Shown: positions 1 to 11,400 of the stretch, in pieces
Numbering within the stretch: position 1 is the stretch's first letter
Layout of the letters: every line of letters begins with the position of its first letter
NCBI GenBank assembly: GCA_028279275.1
Contig: JANQOB010000017.1
Coordinates: 1-64,000, forward strand
DNA length: 64,000 nucleotides
From: Gammaproteobacteria bacterium
Lineage (GTDB): Bacteria > Pseudomonadota > Gammaproteobacteria > UBA4575
Direction of reading: 5' to 3'
The notes under the pieces: generated by a model
Told to the model about the DNA's origin: nothing
Database searches by the model: none
What the model saw: only the letters and a program-made list of their open reading frames with translations
Made by a program: the position numbers and the translations under genes

Positions 1-311
1 TTGTTGGTCACGGTGACGGTGAAGTTCACGTTCGCACCCACACTCGGCGTCGCGTTGTCCACCACCTTCGTTAAACTTAAGTCCGCACTCGCCAATAGAG
101 TGTTGCTATCAGAAGCTGTGTTGTTTGCAGGAGTTGGATCACTGATTCCAGACGGCGTGGTAACAGTAGCTGTATTCACTAATGGATTAGGAAATACTGC
201 AAATGCCGAAAATGAAAATATGTATAGAAATATGAAAACAAAATATTTACGAGGACGTAAAAATTTACATTGATCCCAACTCGATTGTCGTTCCCTGATG
301 AGAATTGACAC
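1..311 (-). CDS. Secreted DUF11-repeat protein, N-terminus only (partial)
   Basis: The reading frame runs off the left edge of the window. It opens with a GTG at 309-311. An AAGGA ribosome site lies about 8 bases upstream and an in-frame TAA lies just before it, so the start is fairly well fixed. Residues about 22-38 ([17 protein letters not shown]) look like a signal peptide ending in Ala-x-Ala. From about residue 75 the text reads [19 protein letters not shown], the opening of a DUF11 (conserved repeat) domain, a beta-sandwich unit often tandemly repeated in large cell-surface or secreted proteins. DNA of the DUF11 part is more GC-rich than its surroundings, as is common in such repeats. 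Full length and function cannot be seen. Confidence 0.8.
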   Translation of the reverse strand, partial: MSILIRERQSSWDQCKFLRPRKYFVFIFLYIFSFSAFAVFPNPLVNTATVTTPSGISDPTPANNTASDSNTLLASADLSLTKVVDNATPSVGANVNFTVTVTN

Positions 312-733
312 TCGTTATTCCTTCAACGCGTTCCATAACCCCAAACTCGCCCGTCAACGATTAAGAAAAAATCTAAATCGCTACCCAAAAAATATTGAGT
401 AAATTAAGTCGAATTGAGGCATTTGCGATCACGCAAAAAACTAGAGTGATCGCTGTAAATAATTGACTTTACAAAGAAATTCCTAACTTCTTTGATAAAG
501 CCAATAATACGACTACAGCGTCAAATTTTAGACGGTACAGGTCTCATTACTAAGGATTTACAGGTAAAAACCCGATTTAAGATAAAGTTTTAGCGATGAA
601 AGGTGTTAAGAAAAAGTTTATTATGAATGACGATAAGCTGTTGATTTTTATAGATAAAAGGCAAATTTTTTTAACATTATTTCACACCTTATTGGAAATT
701 AAATATTTCCTATATTTTTCAGTGAGTTATAAA
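312..733. other. AT-rich intergenic stretch
   Basis: This stretch of about 420 bases separates the DUF11 gene, which reads leftwards, from the 3' end of the redoxin gene, which also reads leftwards. I see no convincing gene. A 60-codon plus-strand frame starts at 596, but it has no ribosome site, overlaps the redoxin 3' end and has low-complexity composition. The promoter of the DUF11 gene should lie just right of 330. Confidence 0.5.
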
Positions 734-757
734 ATTGAGCCTAGAACTAGGAGCAAT
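734..757 (-). terminator. Probable rho-independent terminator after the redoxin gene
   Basis: ATTG-AG-CCTAG, a two-base AA loop and CTAGG-AG-CAAT form a stem with one internal mismatch. On the minus strand it lies 8 bases beyond the redoxin stop codon and is followed by TTTTAT. The stem is short, so strength is uncertain. Confidence 0.5.
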
Positions 758-764
758 TTATGGC

Positions 765-1319
765 CTATTTCCATTTGATATTACATCCCACACTTGGCTT
801 CTGATGACTACTAATCTGTTCTCCCGCAATAATAGAATTAAGTGCATTACGTAAATCTTTTCCAGTAACTGGGATGTTATTCCCTGGGCGTGAGTCATCC
901 AGTTGACCTCGATATACACATTCCAATTCTTGATCGAAGATATAAAAGTCTGGGGTGCATGCTGCATCAAATAATTTTGCCACTTCTTGAGTCTCATCAT
1001 ATAAATATGGAAACTCATAACCCAATGATTCTGCGAGTTGTTTCATTTTATCCGGTGAATCTTCAGGATAATTTTCGATGTCATTTGAGCTAATGGCAAT
1101 CAAGTTTATTCCTTTGGAAGGATATTCCTGACCAAGCTTAGCCAACTCATCTTGGACGTGTTTTACAAATGGACAATGGTTACAAATAAACATGACTACT
1201 GTAGCCAGTTGACCTGTTAGATCTTCTAAGCTTTTTTGTTGACCAGAAACGGTATCTAAAAGACAGAAATTAGGGGCTTTGGTGCCTAATGGCATCATGT
1301 TTGAGGGGGTTTGTACCAT
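765..1319 (-). CDS. Thioredoxin-fold redoxin (AhpC/TSA-like, PRX_like family)
   Basis: A 184-residue cytosolic protein of the thioredoxin-fold redoxin family. The N-terminus (PLGTKAPNFCLLDTVSGQQ) is the usual opening of peroxiredoxin-like proteins. The redox motif CNHCPFVKHV, near residue 46, gives a C-x-x-C pair with the following Pro. The last residues SVGCNIKWK match the conserved C-terminal signature (S-x-GCNIKW) of this subfamily, so the gene is complete. The role is probably thiol-disulfide exchange or peroxide reduction; the exact substrate is unknown. It is transcribed alone, divergent from metK, with a terminator-like hairpin beyond its stop. Confidence 0.88.
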   Translation of the reverse strand: MVQTPSNMMPLGTKAPNFCLLDTVSGQQKSLEDLTGQLATVVMFICNHCPFVKHVQDELAKLGQEYPSKGINLIAISSNDIENYPEDSPDKMKQLAESLGYEFPYLYDETQEVAKLFDAACTPDFYIFDQELECVYRGQLDDSRPGNNIPVTGKDLRNALNSIIAGEQISSHQKPSVGCNIKWK

Positions 1320-1466
1320 AACGTGACCTACTTACTTTCTATGTAATTGTGTATTAGTAAAATATTGCGTCTTAATATTACCCATATAACTAATGAGTTA
1401 AATAAATAATTTATCTCTGTAATAAACTACGCCTCAAAAAAGAACAGTCCATTAAGGAACATACTA

Positions 1467-2627
1467 ATGCCAGTAACACGTGTATTCACTTCAGAGTCTG
1501 TATCTGAAGGTCACCCAGATAAAATGTCTGATCAAATATCAGACGCTATCCTTGATGCCATCTTAAAACAAGATACAAATGCACGTGTAGCTTGTGAAAC
1601 CATGGTTAAAACAGGCATGGTCGTACTCGCAGGTGAAATTACAACAACCGCACAAATTGAATATGAAAATATCGTCCGTGATACGGTAAACAGTATTGGC
1701 TACGATAATTCCGATGTCGGATTTGATGGGCATAACTGTGCAGTATTGAACGCGTTAGGAAAACAGTCTCCAGATATTGCACAAGGTGTAGACCGCAAAT
1801 CTAAAGAAGAACAGGGTGCTGGAGACCAAGGCATGATGTTTGGCTATGCAAGTAATGAAACAGATGTATTAATGCCAGCACCCATCACTTATTCACACCG
1901 CTTAGTACAAAAACAGTCTGAAGTTAGAAAAGCTGGAACATTAAGCTGGCTTCGCCCAGATGCAAAAAGTCAAATTACATTTGTATACGAAGATGGAAAA
2001 CCAACAAGCATTAATGCGGTAGTGCTATCCACACAACATGATCCAGATATCAGCCAAAGTGATCTACAGGAAGCTGTGATGGAGCACATTATTAAACCGA
2101 CACTACCAGAAAAATGGTTATCCAATGACACAAAGTATCACATCAACCCAACGGGAAGATTTGAAATTGGTGGCCCTGTGGGTGATTGTGGATTAACGGG
2201 AAGAAAAATTATTGTTGATACCTATGGTGGAATGGCACGACATGGAGGCGGTGCGTTTTCTGGGAAAGATCCTTCCAAAGTAGATCGTTCTGCTGCGTAT
2301 GCTGGGCGCTATGTAGCAAAAAATGTAGTAGCAGCGGGTTTAGCCGAACGATGTGAAATACAAATTTCCTATGCTATTGGTGTGGCTCAACCCACTTCGG
2401 TATCAATAGATACTTTTGGAACTGGTAAAATCGCTGATAGTAAAATTGAAAGTATTGTACAAGACGTATTTGACTTACGCCCTTATGGTATTGTCGTCAT
2501 GCTGAATTTATTACGACCCATTTATCAAGCAACCGCTGCTTATGGACATTTTGGTCGTGATGAAGATGGTTTCCCATGGGAAAATACTGACAAGGTTTCT
2601 GAACTAAAAGATCGTGCATCTCGATAA
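1467..2627 (+). CDS. metK: S-adenosylmethionine synthase
   Basis: A 386-residue protein, close to the 384 of the E. coli enzyme. It makes S-adenosylmethionine from methionine and ATP in the cytosol. Visible signatures are the N-terminal [19 protein letters not shown] methionine/ATP-binding segment, [12 protein letters not shown], and the P-loop-like [19 protein letters not shown]. An AAGGA site precedes the ATG by 8 bases. It is followed after 43 bases by ahcY, so methyl donor synthesis and by-product removal are paired. I looked for a SAM riboswitch in the 147-base leader and saw none. Confidence 0.98.
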   Translation: MPVTRVFTSESVSEGHPDKMSDQISDAILDAILKQDTNARVACETMVKTGMVVLAGEITTTAQIEYENIVRDTVNSIGYDNSDVGFDGHNCAVLNALGKQSPDIAQGVDRKSKEEQGAGDQGMMFGYASNETDVLMPAPITYSHRLVQKQSEVRKAGTLSWLRPDAKSQITFVYEDGKPTSINAVVLSTQHDPDISQSDLQEAVMEHIIKPTLPEKWLSNDTKYHINPTGRFEIGGPVGDCGLTGRKIIVDTYGGMARHGGGAFSGKDPSKVDRSAAYAGRYVAKNVVAAGLAERCEIQISYAIGVAQPTSVSIDTFGTGKIADSKIESIVQDVFDLRPYGIVVMLNLLRPIYQATAAYGHFGRDEDGFPWENTDKVSELKDRASR

Positions 2628-2670
2628 TTATTTTTGTTTATTTTTTAGTGCTTAAGGAGCATACGCACAC

Positions 2671-3984
2671 ATGACTACGCAAACTGCTGAAAAACTTGAA
2701 CCAGATTTTAAAATCGCAGATATCAATCTAGCGGATTGGGGCCGCAAAGAAATTGCCATCGCAGAAACTGAAATGCCAGGCTTAATGGCATTGCGAGAAA
2801 AATATGGAAAAGAAAAACCACTTACTGGAGCGCGTATCGCAGGTTGTTTACATATGACTATTCAAACGGCTGTGTTGATTGAAACACTCGCTGACCTTGG
2901 CGCAGAAATCCGCTGGTCCTCTTGTAATATTTTTTCAACTCAAGATCATGCTGCTGCAGCAATTGCCGCAAATGGTATTCCAGTATTTGCTTGGAAAGGC
3001 GAAACAGAAGAAGAATATGACTGGTGTATTGAACAAACTATTTCCGGACCCAATGGCTGGGCACCAAATATGATTCTTGATGACGGTGGTGATTTAACTA
3101 AAGTCATGCATGAAAAATATCCTGAGCTATTAAATGATGTAAAAGGGCTTTCTGAAGAAACCACAACAGGAGTTCACCGTTTACATGAAATGGAAAAATC
3201 TGGTGAATTAAAAGTACCTGCATTCAATGTGAATGATTCTGTAACTAAATCTAAGTTTGATAATTTGTATGGATGTCGCGAATCCTTAGTGGATGGCATT
3301 AAACGCGCCACCGATGTCATGATAGCGGGTAAAACTGCTGTGGTGTGTGGTTACGGTGATGTTGGTAAAGGTAGTGCACAATCATTAAGAGGATTAGGTG
3401 CAACAGTTGTGATTACTGAAATAGATCCGATCTGTGCATTACAAGCTGCCATGGAAGGTTATAGCGTGGTAACGCTTGAAGATGTTGTTGATAAAGCTGA
3501 TATCTTTGTTACCACTACAGGTAACTTTAATGTAATCACCCATGAACACATGCTGGCAATGAAAGATCAAGCGATCGTTTGTAATATTGGACACTTTGAT
3601 AATGAAATTGATATTACTAGCTTAAAACAATATCAATGGGAGAATATTAAGCCCCAAGTCGATCATGTTATTTTTCCAGACGGTAAACGCATCATAATAT
3701 TGGCAGAAGGTCGTCTAGTTAATTTAGGTTGCGCAACAGGGCACCCCAGCTTTGTAATGTCTAATTCCTTTAGCAACCAAGTGCTTGCACAAATAGAACT
3801 TTGGACTAATGCAGATAAGTATGAAAATAAAGTTTATGTGTTACCAAAAGCACTAGACGAGGAAGTTGCTCGTTTACATTTAGAAAAAATTGGCGTGAAA
3901 CTTACTAAATTAAGCAAAGAACAAGCAGATTATATAGGTGTTGCGGTTGACGGCCCTTACAAGCCTGATTATTACCGTTACTAA
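2671..3984 (+). CDS. ahcY: Adenosylhomocysteinase
   Basis: A 437-residue enzyme that reversibly hydrolyses S-adenosylhomocysteine to adenosine and homocysteine, relieving product inhibition of methyltransferases. The NAD-binding Rossmann motif [18 protein letters not shown] lies near residue 227. The segment [11 protein letters not shown] and the C-terminal YKPDYYRY, which completes the partner subunit's NAD site in this tetrameric family, are both present. An AAGGAG site lies upstream of the ATG. It is the second gene of a metK-ahcY-rsmE run. A metF gene, often next to this pair in related bacteria, is absent. Confidence 0.98.
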   Translation: MTTQTAEKLEPDFKIADINLADWGRKEIAIAETEMPGLMALREKYGKEKPLTGARIAGCLHMTIQTAVLIETLADLGAEIRWSSCNIFSTQDHAAAAIAANGIPVFAWKGETEEEYDWCIEQTISGPNGWAPNMILDDGGDLTKVMHEKYPELLNDVKGLSEETTTGVHRLHEMEKSGELKVPAFNVNDSVTKSKFDNLYGCRESLVDGIKRATDVMIAGKTAVVCGYGDVGKGSAQSLRGLGATVVITEIDPICALQAAMEGYSVVTLEDVVDKADIFVTTTGNFNVITHEHMLAMKDQAIVCNIGHFDNEIDITSLKQYQWENIKPQVDHVIFPDGKRIIILAEGRLVNLGCATGHPSFVMSNSFSNQVLAQIELWTNADKYENKVYVLPKALDEEVARLHLEKIGVKLTKLSKEQADYIGVAVDGPYKPDYYRY

Positions 3985-4023
3985 TCAAAACTAGCATGCT
4001 CTTTTGCTCGCTTTGAACATTCG

Positions 4024-4764
4024 ATGCGAGTTATTCGTCTATATTCACCTAATCACTCACTAGCACCTGACTCTGAACTGGAGCTAGATGAAAGAACACG
4101 CCATTACGCGATAAATGTTTTGAGACTAAGCAAACATTCTGGCCTAGTCATTTTTAATGGTGATGGCTTCGATTATGTTTGCGAGATTCTCGTTTGCAGT
4201 AAATCAAGTTTGCGAGTAAAAGTATCTAAACAGCAAGCTTTAAATAATGAATCTTCTCTAAAGATACATTTATATCTGGGAATCTCTAAAAGTTCACATA
4301 TGGATTTTGCTATCCAAAAAACTGTAGAAACAGGTGTAAGTTGTATTCAGCCTGTATTGATGGAACGCACTGTAAGTAAAGCTACAAACAAATCTTTAGC
4401 CAACAAACATCAGCATTGGCAACGCATTATTCAAAGCGCGTGTGAACAAAGTGGTCGTGCGATAATCCCTAAACTGAATGAATCAATTGAAATAGACGAA
4501 ATTGAAACATTATTTGAAAACGAACATGGACTAGTATTTGATTCGAATTCGAACCAGAACATTCAAAGTTTAAATTTATGTGCTCCCGAAGTTGTAAAGC
4601 TTTTAATTGGCCCTGAAGGCGGTTTATCTGAAAGAGAGATACAGCAGGCATTGCAAAAAGGATTTCAAGCAGTTCATTGCGGCCCGAGAGTATTACGCAC
4701 GGAAACTGCAGCAGTTACGGCTGTATTATTAGCCCAACGGGAATGGGGAGACCTAGCAGGATAA
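4024..4764 (+). CDS. rsmE: 16S rRNA (uracil(1498)-N(3))-methyltransferase
   Basis: A 246-residue SPOUT-class methyltransferase that modifies U1498 of 16S rRNA. It has the N-terminal PUA-like segment (about 1-75, with RTRHYAINVLR) and the C-terminal knot signatures LLIGPEGGLSEREI and the final GPRVLRTETAAVTAV. It follows ahcY by 39 bases and may be cotranscribed; SAM supply from metK fits its need. Its stop codon lies inside the first unit of a tandem repeat array that starts at 4756, so the last few codons (DLAG) are part of the repeated sequence. Confidence 0.96.
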   Translation: MRVIRLYSPNHSLAPDSELELDERTRHYAINVLRLSKHSGLVIFNGDGFDYVCEILVCSKSSLRVKVSKQQALNNESSLKIHLYLGISKSSHMDFAIQKTVETGVSCIQPVLMERTVSKATNKSLANKHQHWQRIIQSACEQSGRAIIPKLNESIEIDEIETLFENEHGLVFDSNSNQNIQSLNLCAPEVVKLLIGPEGGLSEREIQQALQKGFQAVHCGPRVLRTETAAVTAVLLAQREWGDLAG

Positions 4765-4908
4765 TAGAAAAATTTGAGTGACTATGGTCTATACCATAGC
4801 CCCCTCGCACAATAATAGAAACAACTAAGTTATTTAGGTCTATACCATTACTCTTCTAGCAGGATAATAGAAACGACTAAATAATTAAGGCCTGGACCGT
4901 TGTCCCTC
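4756..4908. repeat. Three tandem imperfect repeats of about 51 bases, starting inside rsmE
   Basis: Units begin at 4756, 4807 and 4859 (51, 52 and 50 bases), and a degenerate fourth start GCAGATTAA begins at 4909. All share GCAxxATAATAGAAA at the start and GGTCTATACC or GGCCTGGACC about 30 bases later. The 18-base string CTAGCAGGATAATAGAAA is identical at 4753 and 4856. The first unit contains the rsmE stop codon. In unit 1, CTATGGT-CTAT-ACCATAG (4782-4799) can form a 7-bp hairpin; unit 2 keeps the core of it. The array fills the gap between the convergent rsmE and chpC genes. Confidence 0.85.
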
Positions 4909-4923
4909 GCAGATTAACCGTTA

Positions 4924-5400
4924 TTAACTTGTGCGTGTTAAAAGAATTTCTTCTAATTTTTGAAAATTTGGAATAGCGAGTTCTTTGCTGCCAATTTTTA
5001 CGTAGTATGAAATAAGTTCAGAGTATTTACTCATCATACCTTCGTGAGTATATAACGCCCGACTATCTAATATTAGCGGCCTCGGTATCGATTGAACTTC
5101 AATAGCATATAAGGGGAAAGCTTCATTGTTTTCGATAACATGACAAATTACTGCACGTATATGTTTTGATTTAGTTACCCTTGGTTGATTGCATATACGC
5201 TCAAATGAAACAACTGGTATGACATAATCCTCCCATTCAATATCACCAATCAACCAATCATCTTCATCATCGTAAGTGTTAAGAGTAGGTTTATATACTA
5301 CTTCTTTCACAATTGATTTTGGCAATAACACATCATTGCTACCCAATGGTAACAACATACAACTCAGCGTAGGGTAGGTTGTTGTTTCAGCTAATGACAT
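4924..5400 (-). CDS. chpC: CheW-like chemosensory protein ChpC
   Basis: A 158-residue protein with a CheW-like fold: it opens with an adaptor-type beta-rich segment and contains WLIGDIEWEDYVIPVVSFE, the usual strand region with conserved Gly and a V-I-P-V core. It should couple a receptor to the ChpA kinase. The gene follows chpA by 5 bases and closes the Pil-Chp cluster, the place where chpC lies in Pseudomonas. Assignment as ChpC rather than a second PilI rests on position; PilI is upstream in the same cluster. Confidence 0.8.
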   Translation of the reverse strand: MSLAETTTYPTLSCMLLPLGSNDVLLPKSIVKEVVYKPTLNTYDDEDDWLIGDIEWEDYVIPVVSFERICNQPRVTKSKHIRAVICHVIENNEAFPLYAIEVQSIPRPLILDSRALYTHEGMMSKYSELISYYVKIGSKELAIPNFQKLEEILLTRTS

Positions 5401-5405
5401 AAAAA

Positions 5406-8400
5406 TTACTTCACTACTTCCTTCACATAATTCAACAATTCACTTTCGTTATAAGGTTTTCCCAAATACTTTTGTACACCAATATCCTCTGCTCGTTGAC
5501 GATGTTTATCTCCTGTGCGCGATGTAATCATAATTATCGGCACATCTTTCAAACGTTCATTATTTCTTACATGAGTTGCCAGTTCATATCCATCCATACG
5601 TGGCATTTCGATATCGAGTAAAATTAATGCCGGAGTGAAATCTTGTAGTTTTTGAACTGCATCAATACCGTCTTTCGCAGTCGCCACTTTATAGTTATTA
5701 CGCTCAAGAAAACGCGTTGTAACTTTACGGATCGTTATAGAATCATCCACCACCATTATGGTCGGATGCGAATCAAGTGTTGTTTCATCATGACTAGGTC
5801 TCGTCGCACGGGATTGCTCCATACCGTCCATTCGAATCAAACCCGGGACATCAAGAATTAATACTACATTGCCATCTCCCAAAATCGTTGCACCAGATAC
5901 TACCGGCAAACGACTTAATTGTGCTGCTAGAGGTTTCACCACAATTTCGTGATTACCTAGTGTAGTTTCAACATGAATCGCCATACGGGAATCACCTGAA
6001 CGTACAAGCAATACTGGAAACATTTTATCTGCACCATCCAACTGCGGTTGGTTAACACCCAATAAGCTACCTAAGTGACATAATCGGTAATTTCTATCTG
6101 CATAATGGTAACTTGCTTGCTCTTCTGCATACTTCTGTTTTAACTCATGAGCAGACAAACGCACTACGCCTTCAACACTTGCCAGAGGTATGCCATAGAT
6201 CTCGTTAGCACACTTGATCAATAAAGATTGTGTGATGGCTAAGGTAAAAGGTATATGAATTGTGAATATTGCCCCTTCACCCAACACTGAGTCTATCTGT
6301 AATGATCCACCCATTTGTTTAAGTTCACTGGCAACTACATCCATCCCCACGCCTCGCCCGGATACCTGTGAAACCTCACCTGCTGTGCTAAATCCTGGTC
6401 TTAAAATTAAATTTAGTGCTTCACGTTCAGATAAATCTTCATCATCTAACAGACCTAATTCTTTAGCTTTGTTTTTAATTTTCTCAACATTTAGTCCAGC
6501 ACCATCATCAGAAACTACAATTACAATTTCAGCACCTTCACGTTTAACCTCGATTTTAATTTCACCCTGCTTCGCTTTATTAGCACTCTCTCTACGTTCT
6601 ACTTCTTCAATACCATGTGAGATTGCGTTTCTAACTAAATGCTCTAATGGTGCAATAATGCGATTAAGGATTGAGCTATCTACCTCAGTATTTTGACCGA
6701 TTACTTTTAAGTCAGCCTCTTTACTTAACTCACGTGATGTTTGCCTGACAATTCGTTGCAAACGAGGAACCAGCTGATTAAATGGCACCATACGTGTGCG
6801 CATCAGGCCTTCTTGCAAATCTCCACTGATACGGCGCTGCTGCGAAAGTAATATTTCAGATTCACGCACTTGATCTGAAAGAATGTCTTTTATACTCAAT
6901 AGATCATTCACACTTTCAGCGAGAGATCTTGAAAGCTGTTGTATATTTGAATAACGGTCTAATTCGAGAGGATCAAAATCTTCTTGCTCAGGCACTTCAT
7001 GCGCATGTCTTGATAATATTTGTGTTTCAGTTTCGATTTCTAGATTACGTAATTGCTCACGCAAACGATTCACAATTTGCTCAAGCTCATAAATATTGAC
7101 GTTGTATGTATTGCTTACTTGCTCTAACCGGGCTTGGAAAATATTCACTTCTCCAGCATTGTTTACCAGATTATCTAACACATTGGATTGCAAACGAACT
7201 GATTGTTGCGAAACAATGCTCGGCGAAGAGTTAGATTGTTTATTTGGGTCTATCGGATTTCGTAATACTGGAATTTTAACTACTTTACTTTTATCTGCTT
7301 CAGTATTAATTCTTTCTTTTGACTTGTCTTCAATCTTCTCTTTTACTTCGGTGGGCTCTGATAGTTCTTCTGCAGTGAATGATTCACCTGACCTTAAGGC
7401 TTCTAATTCTGCAGTCAAGCGAGTGGCAGAAAATATAGGTTGTTTATTAGCAGCAAGATCAATCATCTCATTTAAATGATCAAGACATCGCTGTACTAAA
7501 TTAAATACTTCATCACTTGCTTGAATACGTGCTTCTGCAATATCAATCACTAAACTTTCAAAAATATGACTAAAGTCACCAATATTGCTGTAGGCAGCCA
7601 TTCGTGCGCTACCTTTCAAAGTATGCAGCTGACGACGAAATTCAGATACAGAATTTTCGTCTTTATGGTTATTTCTCCATTTATCCAAACATTCATTACA
7701 GGTATCTAAAATATCGCTGGCTTCTTCTAAAAAGATTTCTACTAAATCAGCATCTTTACCTTCATAAACATCTGCGCTTTGTGATAGATCTGCTGCAGAA
7801 AAATTGGTGTCTGAGAGAGTAGCTATTTGAGTCTTTTCTAATCCATCCTCCGTCTCATGTTTTGATTCCTCATTTAGATCATCTTGTGTAACAACTTCAT
7901 CTAATTCTGGATTCTCAACAATATTCAAGTTTTTTACTTTTTCCAATAACTCAGTATTGACTGTGGATGTTTTTAATTCTTGAGGATTCTCTGTTACATA
8001 TTTTTTAACATACTCAATACAATCAACAAATACATCAAACTGTTCATCTTTAAGTTTTTGTTTATTTTGTTTTAGCTCTTGACAATATTTATCTAGAGGA
8101 CCAATTAACTTGGCTACGGCCTCAACTTGTGCGGTGCGTGAACAACCAAATAATGTATGCAATGCATGCAATATTTTGTCGTCAACCAGTAATATTTTAT
8201 GCTCTTTTTTAGGTTCAATAATTTCATCTATGAACTGGATATGGCCCATAGCCTCTTCTAAAAACAAGCTATATAACTCATCTGAAAGATCATCTTGTGC
8301 AACTGATTGTTGTGGTTCTGATTTGATTTCTTGAGACTCATCAGTTTGTATATCTTCTTGTACTTTGTCCTGTTCAATAGCCTCTATTTCATCAACATCT

Positions 8401-11400
8401 ATACTAAGCACCTCTATGTTGGTTTGGATAGCTGAATCTTGGCTATTTGATTGTTGAGATTGAGTATCTAGAAAATTTTGCGCCTCTATAAATAGGTTTT
8501 TTACATCAGAAATTGGCTCCTGATTCATTTTTAATTGCAGTATTAATTCATTTAGTAAAGTGACGGAATTTTCTAGCAGATGATGTAATTCGATATTCAC
8601 TACAAGTGCGTTATCAATTACTTTGTTTAAGATATTTTCAATTTGCCAGGCATATTCACCAATAATCTCAGCGCCAACCAAACGACCCCCGCCTTTTAAA
8701 GTATGAAACGATCGTCTGACAATAACTAAAGCATCTTCATTATCTTCATCTGTCCGCCAGATATCTTTGTTGAGATTTATTTTTTCTATCTCTTCTTCAG
8801 CTTCTTCTATAAAAATTTCAATTACATCTTTATCTGCTTCACCTCTATTTGCATGCAAAACATGATCATCACCATCAATTGATATCGTGATTGAATAAGC
8901 AGACATATTGTCGTCCTCAGAATCAACTTCAACGCCCTGCTCATTAACTTCAGACATTTCCTCAGGTAACAGTAACTCTGTTTCACCAGAATCCTCTTCT
9001 ATACTCAAAACATCTTTATCATGAACCTCATCAAGTTTATTTAGATCATATGCCTTGGCATTAGTGCTGAGCTCCTCCTCAATTTCATTTAGATCAAGCA
9101 TATTGGTAGCATCCAGATCAACTTCCACAACTCCAACAGCTTCTTCTCCATTGCCCGTATCTACATCAATGTCTTTTGCGAAATCTTCATTTACAATGCT
9201 GTTTAACTCAGTTGCCGCTTCTTCAATGCTTGTTGACTCTAATTCGAGCAATTCAGGAGATAATTCATCTACTGGCTGAGATGCATCAGATTTGTCTCCC
9301 TCATCCGCCGCGACCATATCAAGCGAAACTTCATCGCTACTTGCAGCTTCAAATGATAAGTCTTGAGATAATGATTCTTTTGAAGAATCATTATTAGGTT
9401 CAGCAGGATCAGAATCTAATAAGTCATAATCGAAAGATAGATCTAAAGAAGTTGCACTAAGCTCTTCTAGATCCAGTTCTTCATCTAACGGAACTTTATT
9501 ATTTGGCTGGGCAGAAGCCTCTTGTTGTAAGTCGATACCAGAATTATTTAAATCGTTATTAGTGTCTTCAGAAACAGGTTCTTGTGCACTTATTTCAGAT
9601 TTTTTTTTTAATTCTAAGTCTGCTGAGCTTGACAAAGGCGATGAGTCTTCATGTGCTAACTCTTCTACTTCTACAGTTTGTATTGGCTCAGAGTCGATAG
9701 ATAAACCAACCTTACCTCCCACTAACTTAGAAGCATTCTTAATTCCATACTCAAGAATATCTTTTGGATCACCCTCGTCAACAATTAGGGCTTCTAAGTA
9801 ACATTCAACACTAGTAATCGAATCTGCAAACGCATCCAGCATGTCCTGATTTGAACTTAACTCTTGTGCCGCATCACCACCGAGCAGATAGGCCTGGATA
9901 CACTCCAACATTTTTGCAGCATTATCTAAATTAAGAATCGATACAGCACCCATTACTTTACGGAAATGATCCTGCACTTGCGCATATTTATCTCGATCTT
10001 CAGGTTCAGTAAGTACTTGTGCAAAAATATTTTTTGCCTCTTCAATCTCACCTAGTGCCTCGGTTAGGGTTTGTACTTGAATTTTTCTAAGCTGATTAGA
10101 GTCATCCTCTGAAGTTTCAAGACTACCCTCAGATGAATCTACTAGCTGTACAGCGGGTTTATTTAATATTCTATAATTAACAAAATTATCAACAATATTT
10201 TCAGCTTTAATAAGGGTCTCTGCTATTGATATAAAATTACTATCAGCATGTTCGAGTTCTTCGGCAGATAAACCATTTAGTGCAGTTACTTCACGTAACA
10301 CATCTTCTCTAGGTTCATCCAGTCCAAGCATACTTAAAGTATCAGCGATTTTTTGCAACTCTTTGCCAACTTCTCGCACATTTTCCGAGGATCGGTTTTT
10401 GCTGTGCACATACAATTCAATAGAATCTTTTACGGTTTCAATATCTTCATGTAGCGCTTTAGAGACGGCCTCTAATACATCTGCATTTGGACCTGACAAA
10501 CCTTCCCGCATTTTGTTTATGTCCATTTCGCTAGGAATTAAATCATCAAGACCATAAGCCTTCTTAACTTTTGAAACTATTCGTCCACGTTCATCTGCGA
10601 TACCTACATAGTAAAGTAAGTTTTTAATAAGCCCAGAAGGTATTTGCGCAGCAAATTCAGTTTCCTCTAGATCGATAAATTGCTTAATTTGACGATCTAC
10701 TTGACCTAAAAGCGAAGCCAAACCCGTACTAGTAGGTAACGCTTCAATTGCTAATGCCTGTGCAATTGCACTGGATACCCACCACAATCTTCTCGCTGCA
10801 GTTTCAAATGAACACTGATGTAAACGTATTGCCACTTTGCACATTTTCGTTGCAGCAACATCAATCTCTTTATTCTGAATTAGACTAACTAAACCCGTTT
10901 GGAAGCCATAACGAATCTTCTTAGCGTAGTCTCGTGCAGACATATCAATTCGAACATTGACGCTGGGAACTTCAATATCATCAAAGTCTGGAAAAAATAA
11001 AATGTTTTCAGATAGTAAAGGAGCTTCACGAACTCCTCGCAAATCATTTAGCAGGGGCAGCAATACAACCGGTAAATCTTTATTCCCTGCCTGTACATAT
11101 TCAAGGTAGTCTGACATTTGCAGAATGCCTCTTGATAGACATTCATGTGCTTTATCTTTTTGTGTTATAGATTCATTTATTAAACTATCTACTACTTCAA
11201 ACATTTCACGTGCTAATACTGCAGCGCCGTTAATTTGCACTAACTGTAATGTTCTTTCAACTTGAGAAAGAGAATTCGAGACTTCGGCTAAATATTCAAT
11301 ATTAGAGTCTTCTTCTACATATTCTTCTAACTTAGTGCGCGCTTCTTCAATAATTACATCGACTTCATGCTTGACTTTTTTTACCGCAACTTTTTCAAGT

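Noticed and set aside
1..273. Plus-strand 90-codon frame at the left edge
   Set aside because: It is the antisense of the DUF11 protein, which has a signal peptide, a repeat motif and a ribosome site on the minus strand.
596..778. 60-codon plus-strand frame
   Set aside because: No ribosome site, low-complexity composition, and overlap with the 3' end of the redoxin gene and its hairpin.
1320..1466. Possible SAM riboswitch before metK
   Set aside because: The 147-base leader shows no paired-element pattern of a SAM-I, SAM-II or SAM/SAH switch that I can read by eye.
9055..9801. Several plus-strand frames of 70-80 codons, Ser-rich
   Set aside because: They are the reverse reading of the acidic Glu/Asp/Ser linker of ChpA and have no ribosome sites.
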